Positions 1 through 5,865 of a stretch of 8,411 bases of DNA are shown piece by piece. Below the pieces are notes generated by a model. That model was not told the origin of the DNA. It made no database searches and saw only the letters and a program-made list of their open reading frames with translations. Every line of letters begins with the position of its first letter. The first letter of the stretch is position 1. Made by a program: the position numbers and the translations under genes. This stretch comes from Thermoprotei archaeon (lineage in GTDB: Archaea; Thermoproteota; Thermoprotei_A; Sulfolobales; NBVN01), in NCBI GenBank assembly GCA_003661745.1, contig QMWS01000024.1, positions 1 through 8,411 of the forward strand, written 5' to 3'.

Positions 1-429
1 GCCCAGCACCTTCTCTAATCTTCTTGCTAAGTCGATTGAGGGCACTAACCTCCCTGACTCTATCCTCTTAATTACGTTCTCACTTTCCTTCACAGCCTCA
101 GCTAGCGTCCTCTGAGACCATCCCAGCCTCTCACGCGCTGTGCGCACCTTCTCAGCAAAGTCGGGTACGACCTCGTAGTTATCTAAGTCAGCATCTCTGG
201 GTTGCTTAAGTCCGGATCTCCTAGCTGCGGGTGCTATACCTTGGGGTGTTAGCCTCCTCTTCAATGATGGAGCATACTCTCTGATTTCAGCATCAATGCT
301 CCTTTTACCTACCTTAGCATAGCAGGCAGGGCATAGTACTAGCTTAGCACCCTCTATGAGGACTATCTTACTTAACCTCCTCTCTATAGGCCTGCCACAC
401 ATCTCGCAGTACACTATGTTGGAGGGCAT
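1..429 (-). CDS. mbf1: Archaeal multiprotein bridging factor 1 (aMBF1), 3' end cut by window
   Basis: The gene reads leftward from an ATG at 429 and stays open for exactly 143 codons to the window edge, so its C-terminus is missing. The N-terminus is a zinc ribbon with cysteine pairs C8/C11 and C33/C36. A basic linker follows (about 42-85), then a Cro/MBF1-type helix-turn-helix beginning near residue 91, with the family-typical stretch RERLGWSQRTLAEAV and IKRIESGRLVPS. Zinc ribbon plus HTH in this order is the hallmark of archaeal MBF1. In Sulfolobus the family has been tied to the 30S ribosomal subunit and translation rather than classical transcription co-activation. A short SD-like AAGGT lies about six bases before the ATG, and a TATA-like element at 460-468 would give a leader of about ten bases. 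It is divergent from pan. Identification is secure; the exact role is family knowledge. Confidence 0.92.
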   Translation of the reverse strand, partial: MPSNIVYCEMCGRPIERRLSKIVLIEGAKLVLCPACYAKVGKRSIDAEIREYAPSLKRRLTPQGIAPAARRSGLKQPRDADLDNYEVVPDFAEKVRTARERLGWSQRTLAEAVKESENVIKRIESGRLVPSIDLARRLEKVLG

Positions 430-459
430 GGATATACCTTAAATAATATGGGACTCAGC

Positions 460-468
460 ATATTTAGG
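460..468. promoter_or_regulatory. Shared TATA-like box A between aMBF1 and pan
   Basis: The 75-bp gap between the two divergent start codons (429 and 505) holds one good AT-rich element, read ATATTTAGG on the plus strand and CCTAAATAT on the minus strand. Taking the usual archaeal spacing of about 26 bp from box A centre to transcription start, it predicts starts near 490 (15-base leader for pan) and near 438 (about 9-base leader for aMBF1). The placement suits both genes. A second AT-rich patch (481-490) is too near the pan start codon to serve it. Inferred from sequence only. Confidence 0.45.
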
Positions 469-504
469 TTTTCTAGTGGATTACTAAAATAGTGGTGGAG
501 TGAT

Positions 505-1695
505 TTGGCCGAAATAGATCTAAATAATGAGCGAAGAAAAGGTGTCACCGACTATATTAGGTACCTAGAGATGAGGATACAGGAGCTGGAAGCTGAGATA
601 ACTTACCTGAGGAGAGAGGTAAACTACTACAAACAGGAAATTGAGAAGCTACTATCTACACCGCTAATTGAGGGTGTAGTGCTAGAGATTCTAGAGGATG
701 GCAGAGCTATAGTAAAGAGCTCTACGGGACCTAATTTAATAGTTAACATAGCAGGTAACGTAGACATTGAGAAGTTACGGCCCGGAACACATGTTGCCTT
801 AAACCAGAGGGGCTCAACCATCGTTGAGGTCCTCCCTATAAGGGAGGATCCGTACGTTAAGGCCATGGAAGTTATTGAAAGGCCTAATGTAAGGTACAGT
901 GATGTTGGTGGGCTGGAGGATCAGATAAGGGAGATTAGGGAGGTTGTCGAGCTTCCGCTTAAGCATCCCGAGATATTCAAGGAGCTAGGTATAGAGCCGC
1001 CGAAGGGTGTGCTCCTCTACGGGCCACCTGGCTGTGGTAAGACGCTGCTCGCTAAGGCGGTAGCTGGGGAGTCGCAGGCAACATTCATAAGTCTCGTGGC
1101 CTCAGAACTGGCTCAGAAGTTTGTTGGCGAAGGTGCTAGGATAGTGAGGGAACTTTTCGAATTTGCAAGAAAGAAAGCGCCGTCAATTGTTCTGATAGAT
1201 GAAATAGATGCGATTGCAGCTAGGAGACTTGATATCGGAACAAGTGGCGAGAGGGAAATTCACAGAACACTAACTCAGTTACTTGCGGAATTAGACGGTT
1301 TTGACCCCCTAGATAATGTTAAGGTTATAGCGACTACTAATAGGCTAGATATTCTCGATCCAGCACTTCTGAGGCCGGGGCGCTTTGATAGAGTTATAGA
1401 GGTTCCCCTACCTAACTTAAGGGGTAGGTATGAGATATTCAAGATACACACAAGGAAAATGAAGTTGGCGAGGGATGTAGACTTAATGGAGCTAGCTAGA
1501 CTCACTGAGGGAGCTACGGGTGCTGACATTAAGGCAATATGTACGGAGGCGGGATATAACGCCATTAGGTCGAGCAGAAGATATGTCGTTATGGAGGACT
1601 TCACTAAGGCGATTAGGAAGATACTAGGCAATAGATACAGGCCTTACGTGTTCGGTAGTTCAAGAGAGAAGGGTGTAGATCGACAGGTGGTCTAA
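505..1695 (+). CDS. pan: Proteasome-activating nucleotidase PAN (AAA+ ATPase)
   Basis: PAN forms a hexameric ATPase ring that unfolds proteins and feeds them into the archaeal 20S proteasome in the cytoplasm. Domains in order are an N-terminal coiled coil (about 12-50), an OB-fold (about 54-110), and one AAA+ module. The module shows Walker A GPPGCGKT (173-180), the substrate-gripping pore loop KFVG (205-208), Walker B IVLIDEID (228-235), sensor-1 ATTNR (276-280), arginine fingers in LLRPGRFDR (R290, R293) and the sensor-2 region near GATGADI (336-342). The 396-residue length is normal. The start is a TTG, supported by GGTGGAG about seven bases upstream and by the coiled coil beginning at once. 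The odd point is the C-terminus, VDRQVV: it lacks the hydrophobic-tyrosine-any (HbYX) tail that euryarchaeal PANs use to open the 20S gate. It leads an operon with a PUA-domain gene two bases downstream and a PAC2 gene after that. Confidence 0.95.
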   Translation: MAEIDLNNERRKGVTDYIRYLEMRIQELEAEITYLRREVNYYKQEIEKLLSTPLIEGVVLEILEDGRAIVKSSTGPNLIVNIAGNVDIEKLRPGTHVALNQRGSTIVEVLPIREDPYVKAMEVIERPNVRYSDVGGLEDQIREIREVVELPLKHPEIFKELGIEPPKGVLLYGPPGCGKTLLAKAVAGESQATFISLVASELAQKFVGEGARIVRELFEFARKKAPSIVLIDEIDAIAARRLDIGTSGEREIHRTLTQLLAELDGFDPLDNVKVIATTNRLDILDPALLRPGRFDRVIEVPLPNLRGRYEIFKIHTRKMKLARDVDLMELARLTEGATGADIKAICTEAGYNAIRSSRRYVVMEDFTKAIRKILGNRYRPYVFGSSREKGVDRQVV

Positions 1696-1697
1696 GT

Positions 1698-2186
1698 GTG
1701 AGTATAGTGAGGGAAGCAACCCTTGAAGAGTTAAGGTATCTCAGAGCAATAATTAATCATCAATTAGGTGTTAACGTAGGTGACGTGTTATTTAAGGAGG
1801 GGATAAAGCTCAAGATATCTAAAAATACTGGAAAGATTAGGGAGATACTTGATAGGGATGGTCGCAGGCTAGCTTCCGTGAGGGCATCTTCGTACACATT
1901 TAACCTCACGCTACTCGCAGCAAGGATGATTCATGAGGTAGTTAAGCCGCCTAAGCTAAGGGTAGTAGTTGTTAATGAGATTGTGCGTGACATAGTCAAG
2001 AGCAGTACGTTATTTGCTCGTCACGTTCTCAGCATCGATGAGAATCTTAGAGCGGGGGATGAGGTCTTAGTTGTTGACGAAAGAGATAACCTTCTTTGCG
2101 TTGGGAGATTAGTTCTTTCTCCCCTAGAGGTACTTCACTTTATAAGAGGTCCTGCTGTAAAACTTAGAGAGTGTAGTGGTGAGTAA
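1698..2186 (+). CDS. Stand-alone C2 + PUA domain protein resembling the C-terminus of archaeosine TGT
   Basis: The 162-residue protein matches the two C-terminal domains of full-length archaeal TGT (and ArcS) as I know them. Residues about 11-83 look like the pre-PUA C2 domain (HQLGVNVGDVLF, then SKNTGKIREI, DGRRLASVRASS). Residues about 86-157 look like the RNA-binding PUA domain (LFARHVLSIDENLRAGDEV, LVVDERDNLLCVGRLVLS, GPAVKLRE). There is no catalytic domain. The PUA domain of ArcTGT grips the acceptor stem and CCA end of tRNA. The nearby TgtA (leftward, ending at 2939) lacks this part, so the protein is probably its partner in trans. A role as an independent RNA-binding protein is possible. 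The GTG start has SD GGTGG (1686-1690) inside the end of pan, and the gene sits two bases after pan and overlaps or abuts the PAC2 gene, so it is co-transcribed with proteasome genes. Domain call firm; partnership inferred. Confidence 0.85.
   Translation: MSIVREATLEELRYLRAIINHQLGVNVGDVLFKEGIKLKISKNTGKIREILDRDGRRLASVRASSYTFNLTLLAARMIHEVVKPPKLRVVVVNEIVRDIVKSSTLFARHVLSIDENLRAGDEVLVVDERDNLLCVGRLVLSPLEVLHFIRGPAVKLRECSGE
2178..2182 (+). promoter_or_regulatory. Ribosome binding site deciding the PAC2 gene start
   Basis: GGTGA, the core complement of the archaeal 16S 3' end, lies five bases before the GTG at 2188, within the last codons of the PUA gene. An upstream in-frame GTG at 2176 has only a weak purine stretch before it, and the GTG at 2179 would fall inside this site. 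The start at 2188 is therefore favoured. Confidence 0.5.
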
Positions 2187-2187
2187 T

Positions 2188-2919
2188 GTGGTAAGGGTCA
2201 GAGTATACATATACGATGAATTTGAAGAAGACCTTAGGAAATCTAAAGGGTGGACATTAATTACGGGTTTTCCAGGTTTTGGCTACGTAGGTACGATTGC
2301 GACACGCTACTTAGTAAGCAAGTTAAATGCTATAAAAATCGGCGATGTCCTCACAAAGTACATGCCTGACTTTGCAGCACTTGAAGATTACGGCTTAATG
2401 ACGCCTTACGAGGTATTCATGGTTAAAGAGAAGAAGCTGTTAATACTAGTTAATAATGCCCTACCACAGCCTCCTGAGAGGCTAGCGTACGCTTTAGATT
2501 TTGTTGAGTGGTTTAAGGAGATAGGCGGCAGTAGGGCTATACTCGCCGGAGGCTTAAACATTAAGTATAAGGTAGGTAAGGAAGAGTTTAGGTGGATAGC
2601 CACTGAAGGTTGCGAGTGGCGATTTAGTGAGCCCCAAATTGATAAGGGACTGTATATTGTCGGACCGTTAGCACTATTTCTTATAGCATTAAGGCTTAGG
2701 AAGGTACCGACTCTTGTAATACTACCCTACACTGAGCCAAGCAAGTATAATCCGAGAGCAGCAGCTGTGTTCATTAAGAAGGTTAATGAATTACTTGATC
2801 TTAGCGTGGATGTTGCTGACTTACTGCAGTACTCGAAGCTTGTTGAGGAAGCTGAGGCAGCCCTTAAGGAGGCGATGAAAGCTGCTAGGGAGGAGAGGGG
2901 CCCGAAGCCCTACATGTAG
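2188..2919 (+). CDS. PAC2-family proteasome assembly chaperone/activator-like protein (PbaB-like)
   Basis: The protein carries the PAC2 fold signature: an early glycine motif ITGFPGFGYVGTIATRYLV (about residues 25-43 from the 2188 start), a central FMVKEKKLLILVNN strand region, ILAGGLN, and a late Rossmann-like segment GLYIVGPLALFLIALRL followed by PTLVILPYTEPSKYNPRAA. The last 25 or so residues are a charged alanine/glutamate helix ending in GPKPYM. Archaeal PAC2 homologues such as Pyrococcus PbaA/PbaB bind the 20S alpha ring through C-terminal HbYX-type tails, and P-Y-M resembles such a tail. The first position is a proline, so docking is plausible but not certain. The gene is last in the pan operon, which fits a proteasome role. 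The start was chosen from GGTGA at 2178-2182; a longer form from GTG 2176 would add four residues and overlap the PUA gene by 11 bases. It converges with tgtA across a 19-base gap. Confidence 0.88.
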   Translation: MVRVRVYIYDEFEEDLRKSKGWTLITGFPGFGYVGTIATRYLVSKLNAIKIGDVLTKYMPDFAALEDYGLMTPYEVFMVKEKKLLILVNNALPQPPERLAYALDFVEWFKEIGGSRAILAGGLNIKYKVGKEEFRWIATEGCEWRFSEPQIDKGLYIVGPLALFLIALRLRKVPTLVILPYTEPSKYNPRAAAVFIKKVNELLDLSVDVADLLQYSKLVEEAEAALKEAMKAAREERGPKPYM

Positions 2920-2938
2920 CTTACTCTCGGCACCCTAG

Positions 2939-4546
2939 CTAATCGTCTTCACAGATTTCAATAAATTCTATTGCCTGCCTCACTGGCACATCAACTATTT
3001 TTTCCTTAAGCAGTTCCCTTCGTCCCCACTGAACCTTACTACAGGTAAAGAAGAGTACCTTCTTAATTCTCCTATTGGAGCTTAATGCAGTACTTAATAC
3101 GGTATTGATGTTGTGGATCATCTTGTTAACGAGTTCGTCTGATACTGTCAGGGTTGCTTCAAACTGTGAGTAAGGGTATGTTTGGTCGATTTCTATGGGG
3201 ACTATGTCAAAGAAGGGTAGATACGCCATGAAGTAGACGTTGTTAATGTCTATGTCAGTGTTCTTAATTATGTAATCGCGGGCTTTTGAAAATGTTGTTG
3301 AGTACCTAAATGGTTTCTCTAGCGGTGTGCAAGGAACTAAAGCAACTACCTCCTGCTTTATGTCTCTGACCTTGTCTAGCAGGGTTCTCCTATGCCTATA
3401 GAGTTCGGGCCTATAGTACGATGATATATCGTACAGAAACAGTCCATGAACATCACCCTTAACTCTAGGATCTAACTTCTCGATCCAATCTATATACTTT
3501 AGTAAAGCATTGAGTGCCTCCCTTATAGAGGGGTGTGTCCTAGCTCGCTCTTCAATAAGCTCCCACAACCTTCCTTCACGTATAGCTACCTTAACACGCT
3601 TTATTTCTCTATTAATTACGTGTAGGTTATGAATGGCTAAGAGTGTCGCCCTTTCGCTTTTGTTCATTTCCATTAATTCTCTCGGCGTATACCTGCTGCA
3701 GACTTCGCATTCGCAGGGAAAGTAATCTAAGTCCTCTAACCTGTATGTCCCATGCTCGGTCATGTACCTATTCTCCCTAGCATAAAGTATGTATGAGGCA
3801 GAGTCGAAGGAATCGATCCCCAGTGCGACAAATAGCGGAATCATTATTGGGTGGCCGCCACCGAATAAGTGGACTGGCTTATCTGGAGGTAGAATCATTT
3901 TAGCTGCAGCAACCATGTCAACTACCTTCCAGAACTCGTACTTCTCAAGCACGGTTACAGGGCTGCCTATAGCATACATCGAGTAGTAGGGGATCTTAGT
4001 AGCTTCTAGCGCCGACTTCTTAACTAAGTCAATATGCACCCCTCCCTGAATGGGCAGAACCCATACAGTGTCAGTATTCTTTATTAAGTGTAGTACTTGA
4101 CGTGCACGCTTTAATGTTTCATTAACACTCCATTGCGCCTCCTCATAGGGGGCGTCATCTCTTGTCGGTATATCTGCAATAACGGCTATATCGGATTTTA
4201 TCCTTACTTGAAATTCAACTATCTCAATAGGGTCTATTATAATTCTTTCCTTCCCATACATTAGTAGCTGATATGCGCCTGAGTCAGTCATTACTACGCC
4301 GTCAAAGCCCGTAATTTTATGGACGTCAAGTCCTTCGGTATTATTGCCGTACTTCTGCTTTATGATATACGCGTTAGTTATTATTTGACTAAAGCCTATC
4401 TCCCTGATCTTGCTGACATGTACCTCTGTCTTCTGCTTAAATGGGTTAATTACAGGGAAGAAAGCAGGTGTTTCAATTATGCCTGATCTTGTGCTTAATT
4501 TGCCTATTCTTCCGGCTAAGTCCTTATCCTTTATCTCAAAACTCAA
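2939..4546 (-). CDS. tgtA: Archaeosine tRNA-guanine transglycosylase TgtA, without PUA domain
   Basis: TgtA swaps guanine-15 in the tRNA D-loop for preQ0, the first tRNA-bound step of archaeosine synthesis. The N-terminal 330 or so residues are the TIM-barrel catalytic domain. It has TPAFFPVINP (27-35), VMTDSGAYQ with the likely general base D88, the substrate-pocket stretch PIQGGVH (165-171), GIDSFDSASY with D248 as the likely nucleophile, and a zinc site from C278, C280, C283 and H306. Residues about 330-535 form a C-terminal extension with an ArcS/DUF5591-like look (YPYSQFEATL, then VLFFTCSKVQWG). The protein stops at 535 residues with ICEDD. The C2 and PUA domains that end the roughly 580-residue Pyrococcus enzyme are absent, and a matching protein is encoded at 1698-2186. 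The TTG start is supported by the conserved N-terminus and an imperfect SD (AGGTTGA) overlapping the SmAP3 stop six bases upstream. Confidence 0.93.
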   Translation of the reverse strand: MSFEIKDKDLAGRIGKLSTRSGIIETPAFFPVINPFKQKTEVHVSKIREIGFSQIITNAYIIKQKYGNNTEGLDVHKITGFDGVVMTDSGAYQLLMYGKERIIIDPIEIVEFQVRIKSDIAVIADIPTRDDAPYEEAQWSVNETLKRARQVLHLIKNTDTVWVLPIQGGVHIDLVKKSALEATKIPYYSMYAIGSPVTVLEKYEFWKVVDMVAAAKMILPPDKPVHLFGGGHPIMIPLFVALGIDSFDSASYILYARENRYMTEHGTYRLEDLDYFPCECEVCSRYTPRELMEMNKSERATLLAIHNLHVINREIKRVKVAIREGRLWELIEERARTHPSIREALNALLKYIDWIEKLDPRVKGDVHGLFLYDISSYYRPELYRHRRTLLDKVRDIKQEVVALVPCTPLEKPFRYSTTFSKARDYIIKNTDIDINNVYFMAYLPFFDIVPIEIDQTYPYSQFEATLTVSDELVNKMIHNINTVLSTALSSNRRIKKVLFFTCSKVQWGRRELLKEKIVDVPVRQAIEFIEICEDD

Positions 4547-4552
4547 TATGCT

Positions 4553-5008
4553 TCAACCTGACTTCTTCTTTTTCTCCTCCATGTACTCCTGCCATACGCT
4601 GTACAACTTACTTGCCAAACCACCAGCTCCCTCAACACCGTTCTCTGTTATCTTATACCTATCGTACACTATCACCATCTTTGCTTCCTTGAATACCTTA
4701 ATAGTGCCAGGTGGGAGATTGAGTTTTTGCTGAACTAGCGCAGCGAACTCCTCAGGGTCAAATAATGGTTTCTCTACAGATATTATCTCAGAAACTCTTA
4801 ACCCGCTAATGAATACCTTATGATATATGTTGCCATCTGAGGATTTAGCGTCCTCGAGTATTAAGTGAAGAGTTAATCGATCACCTACATCTATGCCGCG
4901 GAGCCTTCCCTCATAATAGGTGCCGTCAACGAGCTTTACTATGACTTTAGAGTCAAGCATTCCTACAAGTTCTGTTATTAAGTTCTTTACTGCGTTCTGG
5001 ATGCTCAT
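4553..5008 (-). CDS. SmAP3-type Sm-like protein with C-terminal domain
   Basis: The 151-residue protein begins with an Sm fold: Sm1 about residues 13-44 (ELVGMLDSKVIVKLVDGTYY, then EGRLRGID) and Sm2 about 62-78 (YHKVFISGLRVSEIIS, occupying the place of the usual IRG motif). An additional alpha/beta domain follows (about 83-151: DPEEFAALVQQKLNLPPG, MVIVYDRYKIT, ending KKKKSG). An Sm fold with such a C-terminal domain is characteristic of archaeal SmAP3, known from Pyrobaculum and Sulfolobus. It is longer than the roughly 75-90 residues of SmAP1 and SmAP2. Sm rings bind U-rich RNA; the exact job of SmAP3 is not settled. ATG start with AGGT about eight bases upstream. A box A at 5041-5049 suggests its own promoter, and tgtA follows after six bases, so these two are co-transcribed. 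Confidence 0.88.
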   Translation of the reverse strand: MSIQNAVKNLITELVGMLDSKVIVKLVDGTYYEGRLRGIDVGDRLTLHLILEDAKSSDGNIYHKVFISGLRVSEIISVEKPLFDPEEFAALVQQKLNLPPGTIKVFKEAKMVIVYDRYKITENGVEGAGGLASKLYSVWQEYMEEKKKKSG

Positions 5009-5040
5009 ACCGCTTTACCTAGTGGTTATAGGGCGTGATT

Positions 5041-5049
5041 TAATATAAG
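5041..5049 (-). promoter_or_regulatory. Box A (TATA) promoter for smAP3-tgtA
   Basis: On the minus strand the gap reads TTAAAACTTATATTAAATC, giving a purine-rich BRE-like AAAAC directly before CTTATATTA, close to the crenarchaeal box A consensus. Usual spacing places transcription start near 5019-5020, with a leader of about 11 bases before the ATG at 5008. Independent initiation from here would separate smAP3-tgtA from rpo8, although read-through from rpo8 remains possible. Confidence 0.6.
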
Positions 5050-5082
5050 TTTTAATAAGTCCTTAACTGCCCATGAACCTTT

Positions 5083-5469
5083 CTAGGCTTCTTTACTCAT
5101 CTTAAAGTACACCTTATCTAGGTAGTCGAAGGAATCTATTACGTCATCTCTCGTGGTCTCGATGACTAGCAGGTACCCCCAGAGGGATATGAGTAGCTTA
5201 TCTGGCTTCTCCTTACTCAGCGTCTTCTTTTTGGAGAGAACATAACCCCAGATAACTAGGTCCTTACCCTCCTCAAACTGTGGTTTCTCACGTGAAATCA
5301 CTATATTTACCTTATCTCCTTCATCGAATATTAGTAGGTCCTTAACTAGGTCAAGCTTGATAGTTGCGTCTCCGCAATCTATGGTTAGTATGTAAACTTT
5401 TGGTATGATGGATCTCTCGATCTTCTTTATCGTTCCCTCGGCCTCTATTAATCCATCCTGCACTTTCAC
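5083..5469 (-). CDS. rpo8: DNA-directed RNA polymerase subunit Rpo8 (Rpb8/RpoG)
   Basis: The 128-residue protein fits the OB-fold-like Rpo8, a peripheral RNA polymerase subunit that binds the largest subunit. Features recalled from Sulfolobus Rpo8 and seen here are the early strand-rich GTIKKIERSIIPKVYILTI (12-30), KVNIVISREKP (53-63), LVIWGYVLSK (71-80), LISLWGYLLVIE (93-104) and the ending YLDKVYFKM (116-124). In archaea the subunit is found mainly in Crenarchaeota and Korarchaeota, so it also supports the host assignment. The identification rests on pattern memory rather than a search, because the family is weakly conserved. The GTG start at 5469 follows a leader of about ten bases from the shared box A at 5500-5508; no strong SD is visible. 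It is first in a leftward series with smAP3 and tgtA. Confidence 0.82.
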   Translation of the reverse strand: MKVQDGLIEAEGTIKKIERSIIPKVYILTIDCGDATIKLDLVKDLLIFDEGDKVNIVISREKPQFEEGKDLVIWGYVLSKKKTLSKEKPDKLLISLWGYLLVIETTRDDVIDSFDYLDKVYFKMSKEA

Positions 5470-5499
5470 TTTTATGCCCTACTACAGCTTCTAAACACA

Positions 5500-5508
5500 C
5501 TTTAAAAG
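5500..5508. promoter_or_regulatory. Shared TATA-like box A between rpo8 and the 102-residue gene
   Basis: The 61-bp divergent gap has one clear AT-rich element, CTTTAAAAG on the plus strand and CTTTTAAAG on the minus strand, around the palindromic core TTTAAA (5501-5506). With spacing of about 26 bp it predicts a plus start at about 5530, making the ATG at 5531 essentially leaderless. The minus start would fall near 5479, ten bases before the rpo8 GTG. Near-symmetry makes two-way TBP binding plausible. Inferred from position and sequence only. Confidence 0.5.
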
Positions 5509-5530
5509 GCTAGTTGTCACTGGGGTACAT

Positions 5531-5839
5531 ATGTTTAGACGCAGGAAGGAGTCGAATAATGAGTTTTGTTTTGAAATTAAAGCTAGCAATGAGACCAGTG
5601 TGAGTATTGATGCAATAAAGCTTGTACGGAGCGTAATTAATGTCTATCCCAAAGCATTACTTAAAATAGAGACAGTACTCACGTCACGTGCTCACAGATC
5701 CTTAATTAGGGTCGTACTGCCGCCCGACGCTGAAGTTGGGCGCGACTTCATTCGAGTACTTGAAACTATTCTGCAGTCTTTGCTTCCCCCCGATGTGAGT
5801 TGCGTTCACGTGAAGTGTGATGAGGGGCTCCCTTTTTAG
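5531..5839 (+). CDS. Hypothetical protein, 102 residues, paired with a HerA-like ATPase gene
   Basis: I do not recognise this protein. It has a basic, unstructured-looking start (MFRRRKESNNE) and a short strand FCFEIKA. A likely helix runs about 26-36 (DAIKLVRSVIN). A strand pair follows (ALLKIETVLTS about 42-52; SLIRVVLPP about 57-65), then a second helix about 70-84 (DFIRVLETILQSLL) and a final strand VSCVHVKC. The alternation suggests a small alpha/beta domain. It has no signal peptide or membrane segment, and cysteines lie at 13, 90 and 95. The ATG is 26 bp from the box A at 5500-5508, consistent with a leaderless transcript, and the strand and 26-base spacing before the ATPase gene suggest co-transcription. 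Reality is supported by the promoter placement and tight fit. A partner or adaptor role for the ATPase is a guess from context. Confidence 0.7.
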   Translation: MFRRRKESNNEFCFEIKASNETSVSIDAIKLVRSVINVYPKALLKIETVLTSRAHRSLIRVVLPPDAEVGRDFIRVLETILQSLLPPDVSCVHVKCDEGLPF

Positions 5840-5865
5840 CTAGTAGATTTCGGATTAATAAGGGT

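Noticed and set aside
1640..1697. Frameshift at the pan C-terminus hiding an HbYX tail
   Set aside because: Reading the two alternative frames gives early stops with no hydrophobic-Tyr-x ending, and the downstream SD and GTG fit the observed stop.
2998..3003. Run of six T on the plus strand as terminator for the pan operon
   Set aside because: It falls about 80 bases into the opposing tgtA gene and can be explained by codons there; it has no supporting hairpin. It may still stop transcription, but the sequence alone does not support a call.
4410..4733. Open frame of 107 codons on the plus strand, antisense to tgtA and smAP3
   Set aside because: It lies wholly opposite two well-recognised genes, shows no family features, and has composition typical of an antisense shadow. 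The same applies to the other long antisense frames in pan, the ATPase, the kinase and the thermosome gene.
5531..5839. Possible KEOPS Pcc1-like identity for the 102-residue protein
   Set aside because: Size and alpha/beta rhythm are roughly similar, but the conserved Pcc1 C-terminal region (arginine-rich helix with the RAxLNSYxR-type pattern) is not present.
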